The notes under the pieces: model-generated
Seen by the model: the letters and a program-made list of their open reading frames with translations, nothing else
Database searches by the model: none
What the model was told of the DNA's origin: nothing
Shown: positions 12,501 to 27,500 of the stretch, piece after piece
How positions within the stretch are numbered: the first letter of the stretch is position 1
Layout of the letters: the number at the start of each line of letters is the position of its first letter
Translations under genes and position numbers: made by a program
Source: Owenia fusiformis
Lineage: Eukaryota; Annelida; Polychaeta; Sabellida; Oweniidae
Reading direction: 5' to 3'
NCBI GenBank assembly: GCA_903813345.2
Contig: CAIIXF020000012.1
Coordinates: 13,066,932 to 13,130,931 of the forward strand
Length of the DNA stretch: 64,000 nt

Positions 12501-15500
12501 TTCACTCCATGGTCAATGAGGAATTCTCTGGTCTCTGCGACAACTTGGGTCTCTCCTAGAGCCATTCGTACACCAAGACTCTGTCTGGATTCCTGGAATA
12601 CATGTTAATTCTATTGTATATTGTAAACTGGCCCTGAACTTGCATTTGCCTAAATATCATATTCATATACCTAAGGTTTTAACATTGCAGTGATATTCGT
12701 TCTATTGGTCAATCAAATATATGTGACTAAAAATAAATAGCATTATTCCATAATACTACTGTATTCCCAGGGAAATATGAAGGAATAAAAATCGTATTGA
12801 ATCGTATTACATGAACAAATCGTATTGTCCCCGGGAAAAAATCGTATTCGAGCGTATTACATGAAAAAATCGTATTGTCCCCGGGAAAAAAATCGTATTG
12901 GAACATATTAACCTATTTTCGGTTTCCTGGTTATTTTTTCCCGTTTTTTTGCATTATCCAAATGTAGCATTTTAGAGGGGTGAATTATGGAATAAATAGG
13001 TTATTTCTGGTCGGGATTGAATATGGGTTTTATTCCTCGGAAAATATGATATTGACCTTGGGTTATATGATATTGACACTCGGTCGCTGCGCTCCCTCGG
13101 TCAATATCATATTACCCTTCGGTCAATATCATGTTGTCCCTAGGAATAAAACCCATATTCAATCCCTCCCAGTAAATAACCTATATGTATTCCATCCACA
13201 TGACCTATTTAATGCCCATGTTATGACAAAATGATGTCTTCATCAAAATCAGGCAAAATGTCTTCATTTTTTGTAGCATGTAAATGTAGTGCAAACATTC
13301 CACATTAAACAACAACATCACTCTCTTAACTAGCACTTCAAAAATACTCCTGAACAATATTTGAAATAGATAAAGTAGATCTTATATATGTAATGTAATC
13401 AATTGTTTCTTTTATTTTAAAGTTGTTCAGCAAACCTCCTTCACCAGAAAGGTTGCCCCAAAAGTAGGTTTACAATTTACAGAAAGAGATTATTGAATAA
13501 CTGTAAACATAATTATGGACCACCCAATATTACTTTATTCGTTCTCTACTTACTGAATCAAGAATTTGACTTTTCTCAATGGAATATTTCTCAGCCATGA
13601 CATCAGCTACGACATTCTCTCCCAGAAACAAAGTATTCCAGTTGTGAGAACTAAAGCATAAATATAAACAAGGCATTAACCAAAATATAACCACCAGCCA
13701 TTTGTTATGGATATTTGCTGAAAGCCAATCATCATCTGTCAACAACCATCCACATTAGTTCTAATCTCATTAGTTCTAGAGTCAGCTGGATGAAAATGTA
13801 GCTTTTGTTATTACTTGATCCTGTTGATTTGATTGACACCTGAACCCATTTCTGGTAGAATTCCAAAAACAAAACCATTTTTCCATTTTTTCTCAATCTC
13901 ATGCTATTATGGGGATCAGTTTAAAAAGACGATGATTTTCTTCTTTGAATTTTTCATGTCAAGTCTTATTTTCAAAACAAGATTTAGACAAATGTTGTAT
14001 TAGACTATATGTGTCTTAGACTTTACCTGGAGGCTTGTTTCTTTTTTGCCAATTCCTGCTTTTTCTTGTACGACATGTTTTCTGAAACAAAAACAATGTG
14101 AGCTTGTCTCTGAATACATAAACTAAAACCAAACATGTATATAGGGAATGGTCGGGTCTTTATGGATTTGATCAAAGGTTGGAATGTTGGTGGGGTTTGC
14201 TTGTTTTCTCCTATCTTTTTTCTTATTGTTGTTTTAATCACTTCTTCCTAAGTTGACCACTCTCCAAAAACATTTACACCTCAGTCTGTATTAGACCCAC
14301 ATTTTATTTCTCTAGCAGTGATCTAGCAATGATCTAGTCATTCTATTTTGGAATGTTTGAGCAGTATTTTCCATTTTTGTTTATCTACAGACAGTTTAAT
14401 TGTTACTTGGCTAAATGTTTTTTTTGTGTTAGTATCTGGTACTTCTCTTCAGGTGTTTTTAACCTTTATTTATTGCATTTTTGCAAATGCCTACCTGTGA
14501 TTTCATTGTCATCTCTTTTACCCTTGCTGGGAAGTATATGAAGCATTCTGCCTTGGAAAATGGTACCGTCAAGCTCTGAAAATGCTTTCACTGCATGCTC
14601 CGGAATCATGAATGTCACGAAGGCGAATCCCATTACCTTTTTTGTGTGCTTGTCCACTGGGAGATGAGTTTCAGTGAGAGGACCTGGAAGCAAGCAAAAA
14701 TAAACATCACACATCTCATACACTTGTCCAATACCATTTCCTCAAAAATATAATTTTTATATATATAATACTATATTTATTCAGATTAGCAAAATAGCAT
14801 AGTTGCTAATTTAAATGCTTCTCAATTACATGATACAAATATAAATACAGAATTTAAATACATGCAGTTACAATAAAGAAAAAAAGCATGATACAATGTA
14901 CTTGGGTAGAGAGGACATCTCAAGTTACACAAAAAATTAAAATCTCTTTGTACTTTTTATGAACTTGTGTAGTGCCAAAATCAAACGTTCGTTATCATCA
15001 ACTGTTAAAAAATTTTCCCAAAGAGAATTGTGTCTTTGATAACATTTTGAGAGTTAAGGTTTATATCGGGATTGTTAGCACATACCTCATTTAATGTATA
15101 AAGCATATCGTTTCGTTGATCTGTAAAGTTTGGACATATCAGTAGGTTCCCTTAGGAAAAAACCCATGCTTTTACATGCGTGGCGAAAGAGGGCACATGT
15201 TCTTACTTTACTTCACTTTAGTTCGCTTCATTTTGCCCCATGTGTGGCGTGGCATGTTGTTGTAAAAACAAGAGATGGCACTCTTGATTTTACTCCACTT
15301 TTACACAGGGCAAACTGTGGCAGAGCATGAACAATGTGGCAAAATCATGTAACTCTTGTCTTGCTTTTACATGAATCCGCCATGTTTTTCCCACTGTGTT
15401 TAAGTATGGGGAATCGTGGTTACATGAATTAACATGAAATGTAGTACATTTTAGAGAAAATAGAGGGACTTACTTATGCTCCTTAATTCACCTGGTTAGA

Positions 15501-18500
15501 TTTTTTTCATTCTATTTTTATTTTATTTTACATTTCTAGCATTAAGGAGCCCTAACCAAATAAACTATGAAAAGGCAGATTTTCTTTTGGAAACCAACAT
15601 CTCGAGTTGATCATATTTTCATATTCTAAAACTGCATCCATGAACCTGTAGTTAAAGCTGTATATAGTAGAAAATTGAACCTGTAGTTGAAAGTTTTACA
15701 AGTAATTGAACCTATAGTTGAACCTGTAGTTGAAAGTTTTACATGTAACTGAATTGAACCTATAGTTGAACCCGTAGTTGAAAGTTTAACATGTAATTAA
15801 ATAGAACCTATAGTTGAACCCGTAGTTGAGAGTTTAACATGTAATTGAATTGAAACTATAGTTAAACCCGTAGTTGAGAGTTTTACATGTTATTCAATGA
15901 ACCTATAGTTGAACCCTTAGTTGAGATTTTTACATGTAATTGAATATAACCTATGGTTGAATCCGTAGTTGAGAGTTTAACATGTAATTGAATTGAAACT
16001 ATAGTTAAACCCATAGTTGAGAGTTTTACATGTTATTCAATGAACCTATAATTGAATCTATAGTTTGTCAGTTTAGTTGAAAATAGAACCTATAGTTGAA
16101 CCTGTCATGGTAGTTTAGAGTTTTACATTTAATTGAATAGAACCTATAGTTGAACCCGTAGTTGAGAGTTTTACATGTTATTCAATGAACCTATAATTGA
16201 ACCTATAGTTTGTCAGTTTAGTTGAAAATAGAACCTTTAGTTGAACCCGTAGTTGAGAGTTTTACATGTTATTCAATGAACCTATAGTTGAACCGGTAGT
16301 TGAGATTTTTACATGTAATTGAATAGAACCTATAGTTGAACCCGTAGTTGAGAGTTTAACATGTAATTGAATTGAAACTATAGTTAAACCCACAGTTGAG
16401 AGTTTTACATGTTATTCAATGAACCTATAATTGAACCTATAGTTTGTCAGTTTAGTTGAAAATAGATCCTATATTTGAACCCGTAGTTTAGAGTTTCACA
16501 TTTAATTGAATAGAACCTATAGTCTAACCCGTAGTTGAGAGTTTTACATGTTATTCAATGAACCTATAATTGAACCTATAGTTTGTCAGTTTAGTTGAAA
16601 ATAGAACCTATAGTTTGTCAGTTTAGTTGAAAATAGAACCTATAGTTGAACCCGTAGTTTAGAGTTTTACATGTTATACAATGAACCTATAGTTGAACAT
16701 TTTTACATGTTATTTAATGAGCTTATAGTTGAACCCGTAGTTGAGATTTTTACATGTATTTGAATAGAACCTATAGTTGAACCTGTAGTTGAGAGTTTAA
16801 CACGTAATTGAATTGAACCTATAGTTGAACCCGTAGTTGAGAGTTTTACATGTAATTGAATTGAACCTATAGTTGAACCCGTAGTTTGAAGCTAAATTGT
16901 TATTTAATTGAACCTGTAGTCTGCCAGTTTAGTTGAAAATAGAATCCCCAGTTGAACCCGTAGTTGAGAGTTTTACATATAATTGAATTGAACCTATAGT
17001 TGAACCCGTAGTTGAGAGTTTTACATGTAATTGAATTGAACCTATAGTTGAACCCGTAGTTGAGGGTTTATATGTAATCGAATTGAACCTATAGTTGAAC
17101 CCGTAGTTGAGGGTTTTACATGTAATCAGATTGAACCTATAGTTGAACCCATGGTTGAGGGTTTTACATGTAATTGAATGGAACATATAGTTGAACCTGT
17201 AGTTGTGAGTTAAACATATAATTGAATTGAACCTATAGTTAAACCCACATTTGAGGCCTTTACATGTATTTTGACAATTTAGTTGAAAATTGAACCTATA
17301 GTTTAAACCGTAGTTGAGAGTTTTACATATAATACAATTAAACCTATAGCTGATCCTGTACTTTGTCATTAAGTTGAAAATTTAATCTATAGTTGAACTG
17401 GTAGTTGATGGTTCTCCATATTACTCAATTGAATCTATAGTTGAACCCTTAGTTTGAAGCTAACTTTTTATTTAATTGAACCTGTAGTTTGCCAGTTTAG
17501 TTGAAAATAGAACCTATAGTTGAACCTGTAGTTGAGAGTTTTACATATAATTGAATTCAACCTATAGTTGAACCCGTAGTTGAGGGTTTTACATGTAATC
17601 GAATTGAACCTATAGTTGAACCCGTAGTTGAGGGTTTTACATGTAATCGAATTGAACCTATAGTTTAACCCGTAGTTGAGAGTTTTACATATAATCGAAT
17701 TAAACCTATAGTTGAACCTGTACTTTTTCATTAATGTGAAAATTTAATCTATAGTTGAACTCGTAGTTTGAAGCTAACTTGTTATTTAATTGAACCTGTA
17801 GATTGTCAGTTTAGTTAAAATTTGAACCCGTTACTTGAGGGCTTTTACATGTTATTTAATTGAACCTATAGTTGAACCCGTAGTGTGAAATTTTCTAAAT
17901 TTACCCTATATTGAACCCATGGCTTAGAGTATAATATATTATTCAGTTCATCCTTTGGTTTAAAGTTTCACATGTTATTAAATTGAACCTATAGTTGAAC
18001 CCGTAGTTGAGAGTTTTACATATAATTGAATTGAAACTATAGTTGAACCTGTAGTTGAGAGTTTTCCATGTTATTCAATGAACCTATAGTTGGATAATAT
18101 GTAGAACCATTAACTACGGGTTTAACTATAGGTTCAATTCGATTACATGTAAAACTCTCTCAACTACGGGTTCAACTATAGGTTCTGAGATTTTTACATG
18201 TAATTGAATAGAACCTATAGTTGAACCCGAAGTTGAGAGTTTAACATGTAATTGAATTGAAACTATAGTTAAACCCGTAGTTGAGAGTTTTACATGTTAT
18301 TCAATGAATCTATATTTGAACCTATAGTTTGTCAGTTTAGTTGAAAATAGATCCTATATTTGAACCCGTAGTTTAGAGTTTTACATTTAATTGAATAGAA
18401 CCTATAGTTGAACCCGTAGTTGATAGTTTTACATGTTATTCAATGAACCTATAATTGAACCTATAGTTTGTCAGTTTAGTTGAAAATAGAACCTATAGTT

Positions 18501-21500
18501 GAACTCGTAGTTTAGAGTTTTACATTTAACTGAATAGAACCTATAGTTGAACCCGTAGTTGAGAGTTTTACATGTTATTCAATGAACCTATAGTTGAACC
18601 CGTAGTTGAGATTTTTACATATAATTGAATAGAACCTATAGTTGAATCCGTAGTTGAGAGTTTAACATGTAATTGAATTGAAACTATAGTTAAACCTGTA
18701 GTTGAGAGTTTTACATATTATTCAATGAACTTATAATTGAACCTATAGTTTGTCAGTTTAGTTGAAAATAGAACCTATAGTTGAACCCGTAGTTGAGAGT
18801 TTTACATGTTATTCAATGAACCTATAGTTGAACCCGTAGTTGAGATTTTTACATGTAATTGAATAGAACCTATAGTTGAACCCGTAGTTGAGAGTTTAAC
18901 ATGTAATTGAATTGAAACTATAGTTAAACCCACAGTTGAGAGTTTTACATGTTATTCAATGAACCTTTAATTGAACCTATAGTTTGTCAGTTTAGTTGAA
19001 AATAGATCCTATATTTGAACCCGTAGTTTAGAGTTTTACATTTAATTGAATAGAACCTATAGTTGAACCTGTAGTTGAGAGTTTTACATGTTATTCAATG
19101 AACCTATAATTGAACCTATAGTTTGTCAGTTTAGTTGAAAATAGAACCTATAGTTGAACCCGTAGTTTAGAGTTTTACATTTAACTGAATAGAACCTATA
19201 GTTGAACCCGTAGTTGAGAGTTTTACATGTTATTTAATGAGCTTATAGTTGAACCCGTAGTTGAGATTTTTACATGTATTTGAATAGAACCTATAGTTGA
19301 ACCTGTAGTTGAGAGTTTAACACGTAATTGAATTGAAACTATAGTTAAACCCGTAGTTGAGAGTTTTACATGTTATTCAATGAACCTATAATTGAACCTA
19401 TAGTTTGTCTACATTTGCAGGTTAACATATTAATATGCCAAAATTTAAACAAAATATCCTACTGAGTTTGTTTACTTGTTTACTTCTCTTAATTGGTATT
19501 TGTTTATTTAACCGCCACACTTTGCCACGAAATGCCTGAACTTTTTCAGTTTTTGCTTTACTTTGCTCCATTTAGCCACAAGTTTCTTATATATTCTTCC
19601 CAATGTCCACATTTCACATGAAATATTGAGGACTAACTATGTATAATCAGAAAAAATATGTTGCAAGTGGTTTTTCTCCAAATTAATAATTTCACATAAA
19701 TCACATAATTGAATCTGTGCCTGTTAAATATGAAAATAATATATTAATAATATTTGAATTTTACAATTACAAATAAAATTATTTTTTTCATTTATTTGAA
19801 CCTTCAGTCAAACCCGTAGTTTGAAGCTTAACCCTTTTTGAGAAAAAGTATCATCTTCAATCATCAAATTTTCATATGTTAATTCAATTAAATAAATTGT
19901 GTCATACTCCTTTCTTTGGTGAGTTTTCTGAGAGCCATTATCTATTTTTAATTTATTTGAAACTGAGCTCTTCTCAATTGATTCTTAATTCTTGCTGATT
20001 TGGTGGTGATCTGTTGTTCCCGAAATTTGATTTAATACTGGATCATACTGTGTTAGCATTGGTATATATAGGATCTGAAACTTTAATCCTATTAATTAAT
20101 CCATATTGAGTATCAGTAATTAGTTAATAAATGAGGGTGGGGGTAGCATTGTTCTAAAACTATGACAATTCACTTTAATAAGAAGAGTTTTACATGTAAT
20201 TGAATTGAACCTATAGTTGAACCCGTAGTTGAGGGTTTTACATGCAAGCGAATTGAACCTATAGTTAAGTGAATGACATTGTTCAACTGAACCTTGATGC
20301 TTTAGTCAATCGTTGGACATTTAAACTGAGTCATTACATTTTTCTTTAATTGTTCAATTATTTCAATTTTTGATCAATAATTCTACTGTAACAAGAAAAA
20401 ATGTTTTATTAATTTCTTAAAATAGCAATTTATTATTTTCTAATCTGATCAAATTCACACTGCAGGTTAACATGTTAATATGCAAAAATTTAAACAAAAT
20501 ATCCTACTGAGTTTGTTTACTTGTTTACTTTTCTTAATTAGCATTTGTTTATTTAGCCGCCACACTTTGCCATGAAATGCATGAACTTTTTCAGTTTTTG
20601 CTTTACTTTGCTCCATTTACCCACAAGTTTCTTATATATTCTTCTCAATGTCCACATTGTACATGAAATATAATGAATAACTCTATGTAAATCAGAGAAA
20701 ATATGTTGCGAGTGTTTTTTCTCCAAATTAATAATTACAGATAAATCACATAATTGAATCTGTTTCTGTTACACTAAATTATTTCATTACTTGTAATACT
20801 ATACAGAATTAAAAAATATCATTTCACAATGATGCACCTCTTAACATTAATCTTGAGTTAAATTTGAACCCATAGTTGAGAGTTTTACATGTAACGGAAT
20901 ACAGTTGAACCCATATTAACCCATGTTCAATTGAACCTATAGTTGAACCCGTAGTTGAGAGAGTTTTACATGTAATTGAATTGAAGCTATAGTTAAACCC
21001 GTAGTTAATGGTTCTACATATTATTCCATTGAACCTATAGTTGAACCCGTAGTTTGAAGCTAAATCGTTATTTAATTGAACCTGTAGTTTGCTAGTTTAG
21101 TTGAAAATAGAATCCCCAGTTAAACCCGTAGTTGAGAGTTTTACATATAATTGAATTGAACCTATAGTTGAACCCGTAGTTGAGAGTTGTACATATAAAT
21201 GAATTGAACCTATAGTTGAACCCGTAGTTGAGAGTTTTACATGTAATTGAATTGAACCTATAGTTGAACCCGTAGTTGAGGGTTTATATGTAATCGAATT
21301 GAACCTATAGTTGAACCTGTAGTTGAGGGTTTTACATGTAATCGGATTGAACCTATAGTTGAACCCATGGTTGAGGGTTTTACATGTAATTGAATGGAAC
21401 ATATAGTTGAACCTGTAGTTGAGAGTTAAACATATAATTGAATTGAACCTATAGTTAAACCCACATTTGAGGCCTTTACATGTATTTTGACAATTTAGTT

Positions 21501-24500
21501 GAAAATTGAACCTATAGTTTAAACCGTAGTTGAGAGTTTTACATATAATACAATTAAACCTATAGCTGAACCTGTACTTTGTCATTAAGTTGAAAATTTA
21601 ATCTATAGTTGAACTCGTTGTTTATGGTTCTCCATATTACTCAATTGAATCTATAGTTGAACCCGTAGTTTGAAGCTAACTTTTTATTTAATTGAATCTG
21701 TAGTTTGCCAGTTTAGTTGAAAATAGAACCTATAGTTGAACCCTCAGTTGAGAGTTTTACATATAATTGAATTAAACCTATAGTTGAACCCGTAGTTGAG
21801 AGTTTTACATGTAATTGAATTGAACCTATAGTTGAACCCGTAGTTGAGGGTTTTACATGTAATCGAATTGAACCTATAGTTGAACCCGTAGTTGAGGGTT
21901 TTACATGTAATCGAATTGAACCTATAGTTTAACCCGTAGTTGAGAGTTTTACATATAATCGAATTAAACCTATAGTTGAACCTGTACTTTGTCATTAAGT
22001 TGAAAATTTAATCTATAGTTGAACTCGTAGTTTGAACTTACTTGTTATTTAATTGAACCTGTAGATTGTCAGTTTAGTTGAAATTTGAACCCGTTACTTG
22101 AGGGCTTTTGAACCTATAGTTGAACCCGTAGTGTGAAATTTTCTAAGTTTACCCTATGTTGAACCCATGGCTTAGAGTATAATATATTATTCAGTTCATC
22201 CTTTGGTTTAAAGTTTCACATGTTATTAAATTGAACCTATAGTTGAACCCGTGGTTGAGAGTTTTACATGTAATTGAATTGAAACTATAGTTGAACCTGT
22301 AGTTGAGAGTTTTACATGTTATTCAATGAACCTATAGTTGGATAATATGTAGAACCATTAACTACGGGTTTAACTATAGGTTCAATTCGATTACATGTAA
22401 AACTCTCTCAACTACAGGTTCAACTATAGGTTCAATCATGGGCTTTCTAGTTGAAAGCCCATGGTTCAATAACCCAGATGCGAGTAGAAATAATCTTGAT
22501 TTACGTCATTATTCAAAATTCAGTCAAAGTAATATCATATTTGAAATCTACATGTAAAATTACATCTAGAAATGTGGTTTTAAAAAGTGTTATCAACTTT
22601 GAAAAATTTATTTTCTTTGAAAATGTGACTTCTAGCTCGGGGAGATTCGCCATAGACCCCATGCTATAAAATCACAAAAAAATGAAATATCTTTTCTTTT
22701 AGTGAACAGATAATATTTTGCTTTACTGGACATATTTTCATTAGTATAAGTATCAGACACATAAGGGTTATATGAAAATTGAGCCACTTAAATTGATAAT
22801 ATTCAAGTTTAAGGGAACTTTCTTATATACCTGCCATGTTAATTGACCCGAATCAGCCACCTGGTGGTGAAACTGGTAACTACCTACTCGCATTTAGGTA
22901 ATTGAACATGGGTTAATATGGGTTCAACTGTATTCCATTACATGTAAAACTCTCAACTACAGATTCAAATTTAACTCAAGATTAATGTTTAGGGATGCAT
23001 CATTGTGAAATGATATTTTTTAATTCTGTATAGTATTACAAGTAATGAAATAATTTAGTGAAACAGATTCAATTATGTGATTTATCTGTAATTATTAATT
23101 TGGAGAAAAAACACTTGCAACATATTTTCTCTGATTTACATAGTTAGTCCTTATATTTCATGTAAAATGTGGACATTGAGAAGAATATATAAGAAACTTG
23201 TGGTTAAATGGAGCAAAGTAAAGCAAAAACTGAAAAAGTTCATGCATATCATGGCAAAGTGTGGCGGCTAAATACACTAATGCCAATTAAGAAAAGTAAA
23301 CAAACTCAGTAGGATATTTTGTTTAAATTTTTGCATATTAACATGTTAACCTGCAGACGTGAATTTGATCAGATTATAAAATAATAAATTGCTATTTTAA
23401 GAAATTAATAAAAACATTTTTCTTGTTCCAGTAGAATTATTGATCAAAAATTGAAATAATTGAACAATTAAAGAAAAATGTAATGACTCAGTTTAAATGT
23501 TCAAAGATTGACTGAAAGCATCAAGGTTCAGTTGAACAATGTCATTCACTTAACTATAGGTTCAATTCTCTTGGATATAAAACCCTCAACTACGGGTTCA
23601 ACTATAGGTTCAATTCAATTACATGTAAAACTCTTATTATTAAAGGGAATTGTCATAGTTTTAGAACAATGCTACCCCCACCCTCATTTATTAACTAATT
23701 ACTGATACTCAATATGGATTAATTAATAGGATTAAAGTTTCAGATCCTATATATACCAATGCTAACACAGTATGATCCAGTATTAAATCAAATTTCGGGA
23801 ACAACAGATCACCACCAAATCAGCAAGAATTAAGAATCAATTGAGAAGAGCTCAGTCTCAAATAAATTAAAAATAGATAATGGCTCTCAGAAAACTCACC
23901 AAAGAAAGGAGTATGACACAATTTATTTAATTGAATTAACATATGAAAATTTGATGATTGAAGATGATACTTTTTCTCAAAAAGGGTTAAGCTTCAAACT
24001 ACGGGTTTGACTGAAGGTTCAAATAAATGAAAAAAATAATTTAAAAAAAAAAAAATTTTATTTGTTATTGTAAAATTCAAATATTATTAATATATTATTT
24101 AATATTTAACAGGCACAGATTCAATTATGTGATTTATGTGAAATTATTAATTTGGAGAAAAACCACTTGCAACATATTTTTTCTGATTATACATAGTTAG
24201 TCCTCAATATTTCATGTGAAATGTGGACATTGGGAAGAATATATAAGAAACTTGTGGCTAAATGGAGCAAAGTAAAGCAAAAACTGAAAAAGTTCAGGCA
24301 TTTCGTGGCAAAGTGTGGCGGTTAAATAAACAAATACCAATTAAGAGAAGTAAACAAACTCAGTAGGATATTTTGTTTAAATTTTGGCATATTAATATGT
24401 TAACCTGCAAATGTAGACAAACTATAGGTTCAATTATAGGTTCATTGAATAACATGTAAAACTCTCAACTACGGGTTTAACTATAGTTTCAATTCAATTA

Positions 24501-27500
24501 CGTGTTAAACTCTCAACTACAGGTTCAACTATAGGTTCTATTCAAATACATGTAAAAATCTCAACTACGGGTTCAACTATAAGCTCATTAAATAACATGT
24601 AAAACTCTAAACTACGGGTTCAACTATAGGTTCTATTTTCAACTAAACTGACAAACTATAGGTTCAATTATAGGTTCATTGAATAACATGCAAAACTCTC
24701 AACTACGGGTTCAACTATAGGTTCTATTCAATTAAATGTAAAACTCTAAACTACGGGTTCAAATATAGGATCTATTTTCAACTAAACTGACAAACTATAG
24801 GTTCAATTATAGATTCATTGAATAACATGTAAAACTCTCAACTGTGGGTTTAACTATAGTTTCAATTCAATTACATGTTAAACTCTCAACTATGGGTTCA
24901 ACTATAGGTTCTATTCAATTACATGTAAAAATCTCAACTACGGGTTCAACTATAGGTTCTATTTTCAACTAAACTGACAAACTATAGGTTCAATTATAGG
25001 TTCATTGAATAACATGTAAAACTCTCAACTACGGGTTAGACTATAGGTTCTATTCAATTAAATGTAAAACTCTAAACTAAGGGTTCAAATATAGGATCTA
25101 TTTTCAACTAAACTGACAAACTATAGGTTCAATTATAGGTTCATTGAATAATATGTAAAACTCTCAACTGTGGGTTTAACTATAGTTTCAATTCAATTAC
25201 ATGTTAAACTCTCAACTACGGGTTCAACTATAGGTTCTATTGAATTACATGTAAAAATCTCAACTACGGGTTCAACTATAGGTTCATTGAATAACATGTA
25301 AAACTCTCAACTACGGGTTCAACTATAGGTTCTATTTTCAACTAAACTGACAAACTATAGGTTCAATTATAGGTTCATTGAATAACATGTAAAACTCTCA
25401 ACTATGGGTTCAACTATAGGTTCTATTCAATTAAATGTAAAACTCTAAACTACCATGCCAGGTTCAACTATAGGTTCTATTTTCAACTAAACTGACAAAC
25501 TATAGATTCAATTATAGGTTCATTGAATAACATGTAAAACTCTTAACTATGGGTTTAACTATAGTTTCAATTCAATTACATGTTAAACTCTCAACTACGG
25601 ATTCAACCATAGGTTATATTCAATTACATGTAAAAATCTCAACTACGGGTTCAACTATAGGTTCATTGAATAACATGTAAAACTCTCAACTACGGGTTTA
25701 ACTATAGTTTCAATTCAATTACATGTTAAACTCTCAACTACGGGTTCAACTATAGGTTCTATTTAATTACATGTTAAACTTTCAACTACGGGTTCAACTA
25801 TAGGTTCAATTCAGTTTCATGTAAAACTCTCAACTACAGGTTCAACTATAGGTTCAATTACTTGTAAAACTTTCAACTACAGGTTCAATTTTCTACTATA
25901 TACAGCTTTAACTACAGGTTCATGGATGCAGTTTTAGAATATGAAAATATGATCAACTCGAGATGTTGGTTTCCAAAAGAAAATCTGCCTTTTCATAGTT
26001 TATTTGGTTAGGGCTCCTTAATGCTAAAAACTGTCAGAAATGTAAAATAATAAAAATAGAATGAAAAAAAATCTAACCAGGTGAATTAAGGAGCATAAGT
26101 AAGTCCCTCTATTTTCTCTAAAATGTACTACATTTCATGTTAATTCATGTAACCACGATTCCCCATACTTAAACACAGTGGGGAAAACATGGCGGATTCA
26201 TGTAAAAGCAAGACAAGAGTTACATGATTTTGCCACATTGTTCATGCTCTGCCACAGTTTGCCCTGTGTAAAAGTGGAGTAAAATCAAGAGTGCCATCTC
26301 TTGTTTTTACAACAACATGCCACGCCACACATGGGGCAAAATGAAGCGAACTAAAGTGAAGTAAAGTAAGAACATGTGCCCTCTTTCGCCACGCATGTAA
26401 AAACATGGGTTTTTTCCTAAGGGTAGTGAAAGATTGTTTAATTTTTATGTTTTTATATTATAAGCATCCCTTAAAGGCCCCATATAAAGTTTGAACAACT
26501 TTGGCTTATATTGTAGTCCTACCCAATGTTATTAAAATGTGATATGTGACACTTTTTTAAATTTCAAAAATTTTTGTAAAGACTTTTTTGTATGAAAAAT
26601 TGTGAATTTATTAAAACCTAAATTTTAGAGCATACACATATCATTTAACACAATTCACACCAGTGCTTGGCATTAATCCTAACGTGAATAATGCATTTTA
26701 AATTTTTAGCTCACAGATAAATCAATGGTTCAGTTATATTTAAAACATAATATATTCTTATTTCCAATCTAGTTAAACAAACAACATTGGATTATTTTGA
26801 AAGTTATTATTGAAGTAGTTTGTTCTTTTTTCGATCTTCGCAATGGTGTTAAAAGTTTTTTCCTCAAAAACTTTTTATCAAAAATCTCTAAAATATCTCA
26901 GAAGGTCATGAAATATAGTAAATGAATCATAAAAATATATTTTCAAACTGTACCCTGGGCCTTTAAAGGTTTGCCATATTAACAGTTAGAATCTTACCAT
27001 ATTTGGAAAACATTTGTTCAATATCTTCCTCCTTGCACACATATGGCAAGTTTCTCAGAAACAGACGTCCTGACTCAGCAATTGTTTCTAACTCTTCATC
27101 TTCTTGCTGTTGCTATGGAAACAAAACAAAACATATTGGGTATCATGGTAACTCTTAAACAAATTTTATAATGAAGCACACATGGGTAAATGTATTAAAG
27201 CCTCTATAAATCTGATTGATATCTTGTACTAATTTTGTAACATGTAACCTCAGAATTGACGGTCAACATTGTAGATGCCTTTGTACATTGGCTTCAGTCC
27301 GCCCGTCACAGTTTCATCATTGGCTGTCAATGAATATCTTATTGATTGTTAACTCAGTTCAAAATTGAAGACAACATTCACCCTAAATATTGAACATCCA
27401 GGGGTTTCACTAGAATTTCTCACAACAGGCTAAATAAGTGAAAACAACAGGCAAAATTAATGCAAATCATAAATTAAACATGGAAAAGTTAAAAAAAAGT

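Larger units (their letters stand above)
15149..26423. mobile_element. Giant imperfect palindrome (about 11.3 kb) inside RBM19 intron 6
   Basis: The ends are inverted: CCCTTAGGAAAAAACCCATG at 15149 and CATGGGTTTTTTCCTAAGGG ending at 26423. Outer arms 15149-15660 and 25890-26423 are nearly exact reverse complements. Inner unique blocks also mirror: 19410-20170 with 23640-24420, and 20265-20935 with 22905-23560. Satellite arrays fill the rest, longer on the left. Centre is about 20940-22900. No transposase or other protein is seen; satellite frames are not coding. Probably a giant non-autonomous element or an amplified inverted duplication. Confidence 0.8.

Noticed and set aside
16929-17731. 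Minus-strand open frames of 87-146 residues with a repeating NYRFNSITCKTLNYG-like pattern
   Set aside because: They arise because the 48-bp satellite unit is a multiple of three. They have no start or splice context and no known domain, and they lie inside an RBM19 intron.
21097-21995. Similar minus-strand repeat frames of 83 and 162 residues
   Set aside because: Same satellite artefact as at 16929-17731.
15640-25900. CRISPR-like array
   Set aside because: Repeats are contiguous 48-bp satellite units without unique spacers, in animal intronic DNA, and no cas genes are present.
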